Shown here: positions 8,308 to 18,249 of the stretch, in pieces
Numbering within the stretch: position 1 is the first letter of the stretch
Layout of the letters: every line of letters starts with the position of its first letter
Origin: Chitinophagaceae bacterium
GTDB lineage: Bacteria; Bacteroidota; Bacteroidia; Chitinophagales; Chitinophagaceae
Direction: 5' to 3'
Assembly: GCA_016722465.1 (NCBI GenBank)
Contig: JADKJC010000005.1
Span: 124,001 to 188,000 of the forward strand
DNA: 64,000 bases
Translations under genes and position numbers: made by a program
Notes under the pieces: generated by a model
What the model saw: only the letters and a program-made list of their open reading frames with translations
Databases searched by the model: none
Told to the model about the DNA's origin: nothing

Positions 8308-9523
8308 TTATTTCTTCATTGCCTTCACTGGGTTCAGCCGGATGACCTTGAATACCTGGTAGATCGACATGATGAGCCCGATACCAATCACCGCCAATCC
8401 CTGGTCAAGGAAAATTGATGTATCAACAGAAGCCGGGAATACCGCCTCAAAGCCAAAACGTTCATAAGCCCTGGCCGTTTCGCCGCCAATCCGAAGCGGA
8501 TGCCTGTTCAGGTAAAATACAATCGGTACACTTAACAGGATACCAATTGCACATCCAGCCACCACCGTTAGTACCGATTCAAAAAGCAGTAACAGCACCA
8601 GCTTTGTTTTTTTCATTCCGATCGCAACCAGCATCCCCAATTCAAATTTCCGTTCCACCATCATCATCAGTAAGGTGCCAAAAATACCAAAGCAGATCAG
8701 CATGTATAAGATGCCCTGTACGTATTTCATATTGTTACTGTCTGCTGCGATGTGCTGCCTGATATCCGGCATCATTGTCCCCCAGTCCATTACTTCATAT
8801 TCTTCACCCAGCAATGAACGCAAGGCAGATACCGTTGCCCCGAGTTCCCGGATTGTGCAATGAAATCACATAGGATGTGATCATCCCATCTGCGCTGTAG
8901 AAATCCTGTGCGGCAGCCATTGGCATAAATAATGCTTTTTCATTCAGGTCGGGAGAACCAAATTTTACGATCCCTTTGATGATATACTTCCCTGCCGCGG
9001 TGGCACCATGATATCCCTGGCCGATTAATAGTATCGTATCTGCTACCTTAAATTTCAGCCGCTCTGCAAGGCCCTGTGCCAGCAACACAGCCGTATCATT
9101 GCGATTTAAATAACTGCCCTGTATAACTTTTTTATCGAGTTGTGTCACCTGTATCTCCTTTTCCGGGTCAATGCCCACTACCATACTTCCCCTGGTAACA
9201 TCGCCAGAAGACAGCAATGCAAAGGATTCCAGCCTCCTGGTAATACCTGAAACATTTCTGTAATTTAAAATCCGTTGGGCTGTTGCTGAGGTTGATTCAA
9301 AACTATTGTCGAGTACCTGTTCATCCCAGTAACCCTTTTTGTGTATCTGTGCATAGCCGGAATAAAAGCTCACCACATTCTTTACCAGGTTGTCGAAAAT
9401 GCCTTCTTTTAAACTGCCGGCGATTACAGAAAGGATCACTGCAAAAAAAATGGCTGCCATTGAGATGATGGTGCGGTAGCGGTTGCGCCACATATTCTTC
9501 CAGGCAAAGATTATCAACCACAT
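8308..9523 (-). pseudogene. FtsX/MacB-type ABC permease, one frameshift
   Basis: Pieces 8804-9523 and 8308-8823 join into 404 aa if one base is removed from the CCC run at 8847-8849. The N-terminus MWLIIFAWKNMWRNRYRTIISMAAI has the first membrane helix. The periplasmic MacB-core-like domain follows (residues about 45-260). Three C-terminal helices end in 'VIRLNPVKAMKK'. Unlike its neighbours it has only this one lesion, so it might be intact in the organism. But with the ATPase and second permease destroyed it would have no partner here. It is probably part of a lipoprotein-release or envelope export system. Confidence 0.7.
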
Positions 9524-9524
9524 T

Positions 9525-10186
9525 TCAAGTAAGTATTTTCATTTTATCCGTACTGAAAAAATTATCTTCAATTGGTTGGTTGTACTGGATATTTTTATAG
9601 ATCATTTCTGTCCTGTATCCTTTTTTACCTGCCGGTATCATTTCAAAACGGGTGGGGATGATGCGGTCATGCATCATTTTTACATCATAGCTGTTCATAA
9701 TGTTGATCAATGCACCATCCTCATCATAAAAACGGCTGTGCAATTCCAGGAAACCTATTTTATCAATACAAACAATCACTTTACTCCAGACTACTGCAGC
9801 TGTTGATTTGGGAATCATCTGAATGATATAACAGGTTCGGTTATCAATAACTGTATCCGGTTATTGTATGATCGTAATCCTCCACAACTGATGACTCCTT
9901 AACAAGATCGTCATTCAAATCAGTTCCCAGCTTTGTGGCTCATAGATGGCGGGTTTATTTCTGGAGGCTCCAGTTCCACCTTCCCCTTCTTTTTAAAAGC
10001 TGATGCCTTTTCCTTGCAGGAGACTGAACCAAGATCTTGCCAGTTGTTGCCCTTGTTTGCATTGCATCTCCCGCCATTGGGGCGAAGGTTCGCCCGCATT
10101 TTCATCGGCCTTTTCACTATTAGTTTTGCATCCGCGCCAATACCAGGGAGTGGTGTAAAGATCAATGGGATGAGCAATTGTTTCAT
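9525..10186 (-). pseudogene. Decayed outer-membrane lipoprotein-sorting (LolA-like) protein
   Basis: The intact 3' end (9525-9818) reads MIPKSTAAVVWSKVIVCIDK to YNQPIEDNFFSTDKMKILT, typical of the Bacteroidota 'outer membrane lipoprotein-sorting protein' family. Upstream, ATG 10186 begins MKQLLIPLIFTPLPGIGADA, a damaged signal peptide. Recognisable blocks then appear in shifting frames: KLIVKR, QGKGISF, TDLNDDLVKESSVVEDYDHT. Multiple frameshifts and small deletions exist. The start overlaps the MlaD stop as ATGA, so this was the fourth gene of the Mla operon. It would have passed lipoprotein or lipid to the outer membrane. Confidence 0.72.
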
Positions 10187-11217
10187 AATGCTGTTTTTAC
10201 CTTAATACCACCCGCTGCTGCCTTCGCTTTTTCCTTTTCTTCTTTCTGCCGTTGCTTCTCCAGTTTTTTAAAATATCCACGGAATAAAAAATTATGTTTT
10301 AGTGCTTCCATGTTCTGGTTGAAACCATCTGTGCCATTTTGAATATTCTCCAGTATACCGGTTACTTTTTTTACCCCTACAGAATCTTTGAACAGTGCAT
10401 TGGCGACTCCCCTGCCAGTGTCAATATCACCCCTTATACCGGCAACGGTCTGCTGTAATTCAATCACCAGTGAATCCGTTTGCCCTGCTGCTGCATTGAT
10501 CCTGGAAACAGCATCATTCAACTGCAAAGCAAATGAGCTGTCCTTCAGCAGCATCCCTGCGGAGCCTTTACCCATTTTAATATCCCTGATCATTAACTGG
10601 ATATCCTGTACTGCCTGGTCGGCCCTGCCTGTGGCAGAACGAACATTGGCAACCGCCATACCAATTCCCTGTGGCAGGGACCGATCGTTCAACAGGTCCC
10701 ACAAAGCGGTACTGCTGTTAATGCGTTGAATCGTATGCTTGAGCTCTGAGGCCACGATGGCGATATCTTTATTGGTGTTGGAAAGTGTCTGGATCATTTC
10801 ATCGGTATTCACTGACGATCTTGATACCAGCACATCACCTGCTGCTGCCAGTGATGCCGGTTGCCGTGCCGGATTGATATTCACTACTTTATTTCCTACA
10901 AAACCTTCGGTACCCACGCTTACAATGGCATTGGCCCTGATGATGCCCTGCATTTTTTTATCGATCAGCATACTCACTTCAATAGTAGTGTCATTCACTA
11001 TATAGATTTCGCTCACGGTGCCGGTTTCTATACCTGCATAACGGACATTGTTTCCAACTACCAGCCCCTGGATATTTCCGAACCTTGCTTTCAGCAGATA
11101 GGTATCTCCAAACAAATGCTGGTTCTTGCCGATCATGTACAACAGTAGTACCAGGAATACCACGCCACCAAGTACAAAGCCTCCGAGCTTAACGTTATTG
11201 ATGCTTTTTTTTGTCAT
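10183..11217 (-). CDS. mlaD: MlaD-family MCE lipid-transport protein
   Basis: 344 aa. An N-terminal membrane anchor (about residues 12-30, GFVLGGVVFLVLLLYMIG) leads to the MCE/MlaD domain with its signature 'ARFGNIQGLVVGNNVRYAGIETGTV'. A long helical periplasmic tail and a basic end (KKLEKQRQKEEKEKAK) follow. MlaD forms a hexameric ring on the MlaFE complex and shuttles phospholipids between membranes. It follows MlaF by 5 bases. Length and domain order match Bacteroidota MCE proteins. Intact, unlike the genes just downstream. Confidence 0.9.
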   Translation of the reverse strand: MTKKSINNVKLGGFVLGGVVFLVLLLYMIGKNQHLFGDTYLLKARFGNIQGLVVGNNVRYAGIETGTVSEIYIVNDTTIEVSMLIDKKMQGIIRANAIVSVGTEGFVGNKVVNINPARQPASLAAAGDVLVSRSSVNTDEMIQTLSNTNKDIAIVASELKHTIQRINSSTALWDLLNDRSLPQGIGMAVANVRSATGRADQAVQDIQLMIRDIKMGKGSAGMLLKDSSFALQLNDAVSRINAAAGQTDSLVIELQQTVAGIRGDIDTGRGVANALFKDSVGVKKVTGILENIQNGTDGFNQNMEALKHNFLFRGYFKKLEKQRQKEEKEKAKAAAGGIKVKTAL

Positions 11218-11222
11218 AACTG

Positions 11223-12002
11223 TTATTGAAAAAACTGTTTCACTTTTGGGTCTATGTTTAGCTGCAATGCTTCCCAGCTGCCATCAGCATAACATTTGCC
11301 CTCTAATAATATCACTACCCGGTCGCTGGTCATCCGCACGCAATTCATGTCATGCGAAATGATCAGCGAGGTAGTATTGTATTTTTCCTGTATCTCATTC
11401 ATCAGTTCAATGATCTCTTTGCCGGTAATGGGATCAAGCCCGGTGGTTGGCTCATCATATAAAATGATTTCCGGTTTTAAAATAAGTGTACGGGCCAGTG
11501 CGATCCGTTTACGCATACCGCCGGATAATTCCACCGGCATCATGTCTACCGTATGGGCAAGCCCCACATCTTCAAGCGCTTCAAGCACCATTTTATTCAC
11601 TTCCTCCTGCGATAGTTTTATCCAGTGCCGGCGCAATGGAAATTCCAGGTTATCCCTCACCGTCATGGAATCATACAATGCATTGCTCTGAAAAAGAAAT
11701 CCAACTTTAGCCCTTATCTTATCCAGTTCTTCTGCATTTATTTCGGTTATGTTCTCACCAAACATTTCAATACTCCCATTATCCGGCCTCAGCAGACCGA
11801 TGATGCATTTGATCAACACCGACTTGCCTGAACCTGATTTACCCAGCACTACCAGGCTTTCTCCTTTTTTTACTTCCAGGTTAAAATCAACCAGCACATG
11901 ATTATCTCCAAATGATTTATACAGGTGTTGAATGTTGATGGCATATTCCAACACCGGTGAAATTCCGGTACCTGAAGCCGATATCGTTTTCCCTGTTGTC
12001 AT
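11223..12002 (-). CDS. mlaF: MlaF-family ABC transporter ATPase
   Basis: 259 aa. Walker A GKSGSGKS at residues 54-61, Q-loop 'GFLFQSNALYDSMTV', signature 'LSGGMRKRIALART', Walker B/D-loop 'LYDEPTTGLDP', H-loop 'ISHD'. The LSGGM signature with 'RKR' is characteristic of MlaF rather than LolD. It powers retrograde or anterograde phospholipid traffic with MlaE and MlaD. It lies between them with 2-5-base gaps, so one transcript. No lesions seen. Confidence 0.92.
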   Translation of the reverse strand: MTTGKTISASGTGISPVLEYAINIQHLYKSFGDNHVLVDFNLEVKKGESLVVLGKSGSGKSVLIKCIIGLLRPDNGSIEMFGENITEINAEELDKIRAKVGFLFQSNALYDSMTVRDNLEFPLRRHWIKLSQEEVNKMVLEALEDVGLAHTVDMMPVELSGGMRKRIALARTLILKPEIILYDEPTTGLDPITGKEIIELMNEIQEKYNTTSLIISHDMNCVRMTSDRVVILLEGKCYADGSWEALQLNIDPKVKQFFQ

Positions 12003-12004
12003 GT

Positions 12005-12775
12005 TTAATTAAGCCCGAGGAGGTCGGTTACCTGCACTGCCAGCAGATCAATGATAAAAACCATGATGGAGGCCACTACCACAGCTGAATTGGCAGACCG
12101 TCCTACTCCTTCCGTACCCTTGCTGCTGTTGTACCCTTTAAAACAACCGATAATACCTACTGCAAAACCAAAAAAATAACTTTTTATAAAGGCCGGCATC
12201 ACATCACTGAATACAAGATTGTCGAACACCTGTGACCAGAATAAATAAAAACTGGTAGTACCCCGGATGTTTACACCTACGTAAGAACCATATAATGAAA
12301 TGGCATCACCCAGCAGTATCAGCACCGGCAGCATGAGTGTGGCCGCAAAAACCCTTGTTACCACCAGGTATTTAAAGGGATTGGTACCACTCACTTCCAT
12401 GGCATCGATTTGTTCTGTTACCTTCATGGACCCCAGTTCTGCACCAATGCTGCTGCCGATCTTTCCTGCAAAAATTAAAGCGCTGATCACCGGCCCGATC
12501 TCACGGATAATGGAAATACCTACAATGGCAGGCAGCTCTGACTCCACACCATAGCGAAGCATTGCCGGCCGCAACTGCATGGTCAATACCAGCCCCATGA
12601 TAAAAGAGGTTAAACCGATGAGCGGAAGTGAATTGTATCCAATGAGGTAACACTGTCGGGTAAATTCCGACATTTCATAACGTGGCCTGAAACCCTGGGA
12701 AAAGAACCGGCCTGTAAACCGTGCAAGACTTCCGGCGTCGGTTAAAAAAGATCTTATTTCAGCAGGCAAAATCAT
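12005..12775 (-). CDS. mlaE: MlaE-family lipid ABC permease
   Basis: 256 aa with five to six membrane segments and the MlaE core 'SELPAIVGISIIREIGPVISALIFAGKIGSSIGAELGSMKVTEQIDA', including the conserved 'GxIGSxIxAELG' and 'EQIDAM' motifs. First gene of the mlaE-mlaF-mlaD operon, which once continued into the decayed LolA/FtsX/ABC genes. An FNR/CRP-like box (12845-12858) lies 77 bases upstream of ATG 12775. Confidence 0.92.
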   Translation of the reverse strand: MILPAEIRSFLTDAGSLARFTGRFFSQGFRPRYEMSEFTRQCYLIGYNSLPLIGLTSFIMGLVLTMQLRPAMLRYGVESELPAIVGISIIREIGPVISALIFAGKIGSSIGAELGSMKVTEQIDAMEVSGTNPFKYLVVTRVFAATLMLPVLILLGDAISLYGSYVGVNIRGTTSFYLFWSQVFDNLVFSDVMPAFIKSYFFGFAVGIIGCFKGYNSSKGTEGVGRSANSAVVVASIMVFIIDLLAVQVTDLLGLN

Positions 12776-12844
12776 GCTGCAATTTGAACACTCAAAGTAG
12801 CCAAATTGAGGTTGCCTGCTGCAATGTTGCGGTCATTGACAATA

Positions 12845-12858
12845 CTGATTGAAATCAG
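12845..12858 (-). promoter_or_regulatory. FNR/CRP-like box upstream of mlaEFD
   Basis: CTGAT-TGAA-ATCAG has a perfect inverted repeat of 5-base half-sites, centred 76.5 bases upstream of the MlaE start. This is nearly the same distance as the boxes before OsmC (76.5), the AI-2E exporter (81.5) and YtxH (82.5). It overlaps the end of the CHAD gene. Confidence 0.5.
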
Positions 12859-13682
12859 GTTTGCCCGGCATTATTTTCCTGCAAGGTTTGTTTCAGCGTT
12901 ACAGTCAATAAGCGCCGCATATTACTTTTTTCCTGCCGCAGTTTTCTTTTTTCCTGCAGCAATATTTGCCGGCCTTTTTCATTTAGCATTTTGAGCCACC
13001 CGGGCCCCATCAGGTTAATGGCCATACTTTTATCCTGGTAATTCCCCAGCATTTCCAGCAAATCATCCAACGCTTCTGTTCCTGGAGGTATGATAGCTTT
13101 CAAAAAGCGGCGATCGCATTTTTTAAGGATGCTTTGAACGTAGCAAAGGTCTTTCATCACTTTCCGGATCTTATGAATGGCCTCATCGCTAAACGGACCT
13201 GCGGTGATGGCCAACCTGATATCCTCCCATTTCTTCCGGGTGGAGGCGTTGAACATGGCGGGTGAAAACCGGTGAGGAAGGGCTGCCATTACCTGCTTTT
13301 TATTTTTAGCAACAGGATTGTGCGAAATCATTTTACCGAGCGCCGGTTTTAATTGTTCGATTCTTTGCTGCAGCAAACCGAGGTAAGCTGACAGGTTGGT
13401 GTGCGCTTCTCCTGCAGCTGAACATACCCACTGCTGCTGCAGCTGCATATCACGGATAGTACCTGCAATATGATAACAGCTTTTTAACTGTTTCGATATT
13501 TTCAGCCTGCCGGGGTGATTACTTTCTTGGGACAGCATGCGCAGAAAGGCCCGTAATTTTTTATAGCACACCCTGAACTGATGCAGCTCTTCCGGATCAA
13601 CATTCACCATCATCTCATTACCCAATTTTTCTAATTTACGGTAATGCGAAACGGTAATGTGCTGAATGCGCTTCTTATTCAT
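12855..13682 (-). CDS. CHAD-domain protein
   Basis: 275 aa. The CHAD hallmark pattern of basic residues and conserved histidines is visible: 'EELHQFRVCYKKLRAFLRML' near the N-terminus and a repeat, 'DEAIHKIRKVMKDLCYVQSIL', near residues 180-200. CHAD domains are helical bundles that bind inorganic polyphosphate or associate with polyP granules. No CYTH phosphatase is fused. It lies 35 bases downstream of the PEP synthase gene and probably shares the stress transcript starting at the baeRF gene. No signal peptide; cytoplasmic. Confidence 0.85.
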   Translation of the reverse strand: MNKKRIQHITVSHYRKLEKLGNEMMVNVDPEELHQFRVCYKKLRAFLRMLSQESNHPGRLKISKQLKSCYHIAGTIRDMQLQQQWVCSAAGEAHTNLSAYLGLLQQRIEQLKPALGKMISHNPVAKNKKQVMAALPHRFSPAMFNASTRKKWEDIRLAITAGPFSDEAIHKIRKVMKDLCYVQSILKKCDRRFLKAIIPPGTEALDDLLEMLGNYQDKSMAINLMGPGWLKMLNEKGRQILLQEKRKLRQEKSNMRRLLTVTLKQTLQENNAGQT

Positions 13683-13717
13683 GGTTGATACTGGTAATCA
13701 CAGAAAACAGCAACCAG

Positions 13718-16106
13718 TTAAAACGCTGTTTTCACCATCAACAGTGATTCTGCCTTTTTAATATTCTCAATCCCTTTTAATAATGCATCCGGGTTAAAGG
13801 AGATACTGTCGATACCCTGTTCCACCAGGAAGCTGGCAAATTCAGGAAAATCGCTGGGCGCCTGGCCACACAAACCAATTTTTACACCGGCTGCTTTTGC
13901 CTTCCTGATCATGGTGGCGATCATATCTTTGGCTGCCTCATTCTGTTCACTGAAAAGATCACTGATGATGGCAGAGTCCCTGTCGATACCCAGGGTAAGC
14001 TGAGTAAGATCATTGGACCCGATGGAGAAGCCATCAAATACAGCGGCAAATTTTTCAGCCAGTATTACATTGCTTGGGATCTCGGCCATTACATACACTT
14101 CCAGGTTATTCACGCCTTGTTCCAGTCCATATCTTTTCATTACTGCAATAACTTTATTGCCTTCCCCGATGGTTCTGCAGAAGGGGATCATCACTTTCAC
14201 ATTGGTCAATCCCATTTCATCCCTCACTTTCCTGATAGCATCGCATTCCAGCTTAAATCCTTGTTTGTACAGGTCATTGTAATACCTGGATGCTCCCCTG
14301 AAACCAATCATCGGGTTTTCTTCTTTGGGCTCAAAATCTTTTCCACCAATCAGGTTGGCGTACTCATTGGTTTTAAAATCGCTCATTCTTACAATCACAT
14401 CTTTCGGATAAAACGCTGCAGCGATGGTAGCGACTCCCTGCGAAAGTTTGTCGACAAAATATTGTTGCTTGTCGGGATAATGATGAGTGAGCTCTTCAAT
14501 TTTTTCTTTACTGCCTCCTCTTTCAGTTCATTAAATTTAACCAGCGCCATCGGGTGGATCTGTATGGTATGCGTAATGATAAATTCAATACGCATCAACC
14601 CCACACCATCGTTTGGATAAAAAGAAAGTTTGAATGCCTTATCCGGGTCTCCTGCAATCAGCATCACTTCGGTTGTTCCGGGCTTTTGATACTGGTAAAG
14701 TCCAGCAACGTTTCTGTGAATTTTAATTTGCCTTTGTATACAAAACCGGTTTTGCCTTCACAACAGGATACTGTGATCACGGTGCCGTCTTTGATGGTTG
14801 TTGTAGCATCCCCACAGCCTACAACGGCAGGCACCCCGATCTCTCTTGCCACAATGGAAGCATGACTGGTTCTGCCACCTTTATTGGTGATGATCGCCGC
14901 AGCATTTTTCAGAACAGGATCCCAATCAGGACTGGTAAGATCCGTCACCACGATCTCTCCGGCCAACAGTTTACCAGCGTCTTTTGGTGACTGCAATACC
15001 CTCGCAATACCTGTTGCCAGTTTTGAACCGATGGCCTCTCCCTTTGTAAGCGTTTCACCTTTTCCCAGCAACCGGTACTCCTTCACCAGTAACGGGTCTT
15101 TTTTTGAATGCACGGTTTCAGGCCTTGCCTGTATAATAAACAGTTCACCCGTAATGCCGTCCTTAGCCCATTCAATATCCATCGGGGTTTGATAATGTGC
15201 TTCTATCTGCATTGCCCATTTGGCCAATGTTGTTATTTCTTCATCACTCAAAACAAATTGTTCCTGCTTTTCTTTTGGAGTATCGATATTGACCACCGGG
15301 CATTTATCATCCTGCCCATAGATCATTGTCATTGTTTTGGCACCCAGTTTTTTTTGAATGATGGCATTTTTTCCCAGTGCCAATGTTGGTTTAAAAACAA
15401 AGTATTCGTCCGGCGTTACGGTTCCCTGTACAATATTTTCTCCCAGTCCCCACACCCCGCTCAGGTGAACAATGTCCCTGAAACCGGATTCAGGTTCCAG
15501 TGTAAACCCCACACCAGCACTTCCTTTATCGGACCGCACCATCTTTTGAACACCCACTGAGAGAGCTATTTTTTCATATTGAAACCCATTGTCTTCCCGG
15601 TATTTAATGGCCCTGTTGGTAAACAGTGAAGCATAACATTTTTTTACAGCCAGCAGCAATGCCGCTTCCCCATTAATATTAAGGTAACTCTCATGTTGAC
15701 CTGCAAAACTGGCTCCGGGAAGATCTTCGGCAGTAGCGCTGCTGCGTACAGCAACTGTCATGTACTCATCCCGGCACAATACTTTATACGCCTGCAACAG
15801 GGCAGTTTGGAATTTTTCAGAAAACTCACCCTGTAGTATCGCAGCCCTTGCTTTTTCGCCGGTAGCGGCCAGGTTGGAAAATCCCTTCCTGTCTAACTGC
15901 TGCATCATTTCGTGCAGCACCGGGCGCAAGCCATTATGGACCAGGAATTCTTCAAAAGCTGCCGCGGTGGTTGCAAAACCGTCCGGCACAACAATCCCCT
16001 TTGAAGACAGCTTAGAAAACATTTCGCCCAACGAAGCATTTTTACCGCCCACAACAGGCACATCGGCAATACCGATATCCCTGAATCTTTTTATATAAGT
16101 GTTCAT
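13718..16106 (-). CDS. ppsA: Phosphoenolpyruvate synthase, interrupted by two 1-base frameshifts
   Basis: Three pieces (14664-16106, 14395-14667, 13718-14398) join into a normal-length 796-aa enzyme when two bases are restored. N-terminal ATP-binding domain: [40 protein letters not shown]. Swivelling phospho-His domain: '[13 protein letters not shown]'. C-terminal TIM barrel: '[19 protein letters not shown]', '[12 protein letters not shown]', 'GLCGQAP' with the catalytic Cys. Lesions lie in a 6-base T run (14500-14505) and near CCGGG (14678-14682). The enzyme converts pyruvate, ATP and water to PEP, AMP and phosphate. It sits in the stress operon between a Usp and the CHAD gene. Confidence 0.88.
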
Positions 16107-16127
16107 GATTTCATCACTTTAGTTCAG

Positions 16128-16946
16128 TTAAAGATGCAGGGCCATCACCGGCACATGGCTATGCAGTACAAATTGTTTGGTATGACTTTTATGAAACAGT
16201 TTCTCCACGAGGGTATGACTTTTAGGCATTGCTATCAGCATATCAATATGATTGTCTGCCACAAAATCCAATATACCTTCATCAATATCGTCGTTACTGA
16301 TAAAATGATATTTGGGATCCAGGTCTTTGATCATCCCCCGGAGCATTCCGGATTCAAATACAAGGTCTGGGTTAAAATCACTTTCCTTACCTGTATTCAA
16401 CACATGCAACTCTGCCTTCAAATCCTTTACCAGCCGCCTGATCTCATCTACCCGTATGCTATCGATCACATTGTCAAAATCGCAGGCCAGGCCAATTCTT
16501 TTAACATCTGTAAATGATGCACCGCCAGGCACTGTAATAACCGGCCAGGTTAAATGCTTCATGGTGTACACCGCCTGGCTACCAAAAAAAAAGCGCTCTG
16601 CAGCTGTTTTTCCCTGAGAACCAAGTATCACTGCATAAGGAAGCACCTGCTTACAAACAGTGTTCAATTCATTAAAAAAAGAACCCATTCTCACCTCCGT
16701 TTCTATTTGCAGTTTATTACCTGTTTTAGCAAGCAGCGATGTTTTCAATCTGCCCATGCCTGCATCGGCCTCAGCCCGTAGCTCTGCATCGCTTAGGGGA
16801 ATGGCTATTTCAGAAGAGGGCACCGGTAATTGATAAACATGCAGCAACACAACGGCTGCATTGATTGCCAAAGCCATGTGTGCCCCATAATTTGCTGCGT
16901 TGTTTGCTATGGGAGAAAAATCGGTTGCTATTAATATCCTTTTCAT
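16128..16946 (-). CDS. Universal stress protein, tandem UspA domains
   Basis: 272 aa with two UspA-like halves. The N-terminal half starts MKRILIATDFSPIANNAANYG and contains 'AVILGSQGKTAAERFFFGSQA', close to the ATP-binding G-x2-G-x9-G(S/T) motif. The C-terminal half (from about 150) has 'VKRIGLACDFDNVID' and 'MLIAMPKSHTLVEKLFHKSHT'. Cytoplasmic. It lies 22 bases after baeRF and 21 bases before ppsA, so one operon. Usp proteins accumulate in energy or oxygen stress. Confidence 0.88.
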   Translation of the reverse strand: MKRILIATDFSPIANNAANYGAHMALAINAAVVLLHVYQLPVPSSEIAIPLSDAELRAEADAGMGRLKTSLLAKTGNKLQIETEVRMGSFFNELNTVCKQVLPYAVILGSQGKTAAERFFFGSQAVYTMKHLTWPVITVPGGASFTDVKRIGLACDFDNVIDSIRVDEIRRLVKDLKAELHVLNTGKESDFNPDLVFESGMLRGMIKDLDPKYHFISNDDIDEGILDFVADNHIDMLIAMPKSHTLVEKLFHKSHTKQFVLHSHVPVMALHL

Positions 16947-16968
16947 AAAATTTATTTTTTTACAGGAC

Positions 16969-18065
16969 TTAATAATATTGAATCAATGCGATCCTCTGGT
17001 AGTCTGTCAAAAAATTTTCCTCTGTAAACTCTACATCTCCACCACTCTCCAGTACTTTTTCAATCACATCATCCACCGCATCTTTAATGCAGGAAAACTT
17101 ATTGCCCAACAGAGCCGCTTCATAAATAATATCTCCTGATGATCCATGCTGTGCCGCATACATATAATTTTTTTCCACTACCAGCAGGCGTCCGTTTTTT
17201 TTCACCGCTTCTCTCCACACATCTTTCATACCTGCCGCCAGTTTTTTGTTATCTGCTGCAGCCTCCAGTTGATTCAGTAATGTTTTTTGCTTTAGCTTTT
17301 TCCAGTCTGCAACATAAGGTTCCACTACTTTTTTTAACTCGGCTGATGATGCTTCTTCATAATTGCCATGCACATATTCTATCACTGAGGAAGAATGCCT
17401 GGTGATGGATTTAAAATGGCCGGCGATCCTTTCTGTACCCAATACAAAAAGTGGCAATGGATAAGCTTTCAGGATGATCCCCAGCGTATTGTCAATATGG
17501 TATAAAAACTTTTCCATCATTACTTCCCTGCGGCCAGATACATCCGAAAAATTGGCTACCCTTTCCGGCACATCATTCTTATTTGCAAACACAGATTCCG
17601 GTGAACTGGAAACGATTTTTACAAATGAATCGGTATTTCCCAGGAACATTTTGCTGCCATTGCTGCTGATCAACAGCAATAGGTATTTGTGTAACTCTTT
17701 CTTGCAATATACCAGGTCCCTGATCTCAAATGATTCATCTACAATCACTTTTTCTTCTACCGGAATTTCCAGGTACAATATTTTTCAAATACCGGCGAAA
17801 CATAAATGGCAACACTGTTTTTATGTGTATTAAAATTCAATTGCCTGATGCAGTTGCTGAACTTCCCCAATACCAGGGATACAGTTTCATCAGGGTAATT
17901 GGCATATAACTCCTGTTCAACCTTAGCCGTCAGCATTTTTATCGAATGCATGAGTTTGGCTTTTTGAACCATTTTCGGTTCAAATGGCATAATCACTGAT
18001 ACTGCCGGACGATAGTTTACCACGTCCATTACTTCTTTTATTTCCGGAGATACAACCTTGTTCAT
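16969..18065 (-). CDS. baeRF-type (archaeo-eukaryotic release factor-like) protein, one frameshift
   Basis: Pieces 17757-18065 (from ATG MNKVVSPEIKEVMD) and 16969-17778 join into 365 aa when one base is restored at about 17777 (VFEKY-LYLEIPVEE). The later part has the eRF1-like core: 'PLPLFVLGTERIAGHFKSIT', 'GRLLVVEKNYMYAAQ' and a C-terminal 'GGDVEFTEE'. This fits the bacterial baeRF families, thought to act on stalled or hibernating ribosomes. First gene of the baeRF-Usp-ppsA-CHAD operon. Its promoter has an FNR-like box at the canonical -41.5 position. The exact baeRF subfamily (I favour type 3) needs a profile search. Confidence 0.72.
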
Positions 18066-18083
18066 AACATATCTTTTAGACAA

Positions 18084-18127
18084 TAAAACTACAGGTAACA
18101 CCGGTGAATAACATTGATGGTTGTCAA
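18084..18127 (-). promoter_or_regulatory. Predicted class II promoter of the baeRF stress operon
   Basis: TTGAT-GGTT-GTCAA (18114-18127) is a symmetric FNR-type box. On the minus strand TAGTTTTA (18091-18084) matches seven of eight positions of TAnnTTTG. A start about 5 bases on puts the box centre (18120.5) at about -41.5. The 5' leader would be about 14 bases. Confidence 0.52.
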
Positions 18128-18135
18128 TAGCAAGT

Positions 18136-18149
18136 TTGATTGGAGTCAC
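18136..18149. promoter_or_regulatory. FNR/CRP-like box, middle of three in the divergent region
   Basis: TTGAT-TGGA-GTCAC, centred 22 bases from the neighbouring box at 18114-18127 and 26 bases from the one at 18162-18175. Two helical turns of spacing would put adjacent dimers on the same face of the DNA. Confidence 0.4.
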
Positions 18150-18161
18150 TACATCCAAAGA

Positions 18162-18175
18162 ATGACAGTCATCAG
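18162..18175 (+). promoter_or_regulatory. FNR/CRP-like box upstream of the AI-2E-type exporter
   Basis: ATGAC-AGTC-ATCAG, centred 81.5 bases upstream of ATG 18250. The core TGACAGTCATCA is identical, base for base, to the box in front of OsmC/PLD at 20373-20384. Confidence 0.5.
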
Positions 18176-18249
18176 CAGAAGCACTTACGGCGCTCATAGA
18201 AAAAAAGTACCGGGTTACCGAACTTGTACGCCTTATCAATCACATTAAA

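Noticed and set aside
14395..14667. Independent 90-aa gene between the PEP synthase pieces, or programmed frameshifting
   Set aside because: Its first half is PEP synthase sequence and its second half is the same gene read out of frame; two single-base lesions explain it better.
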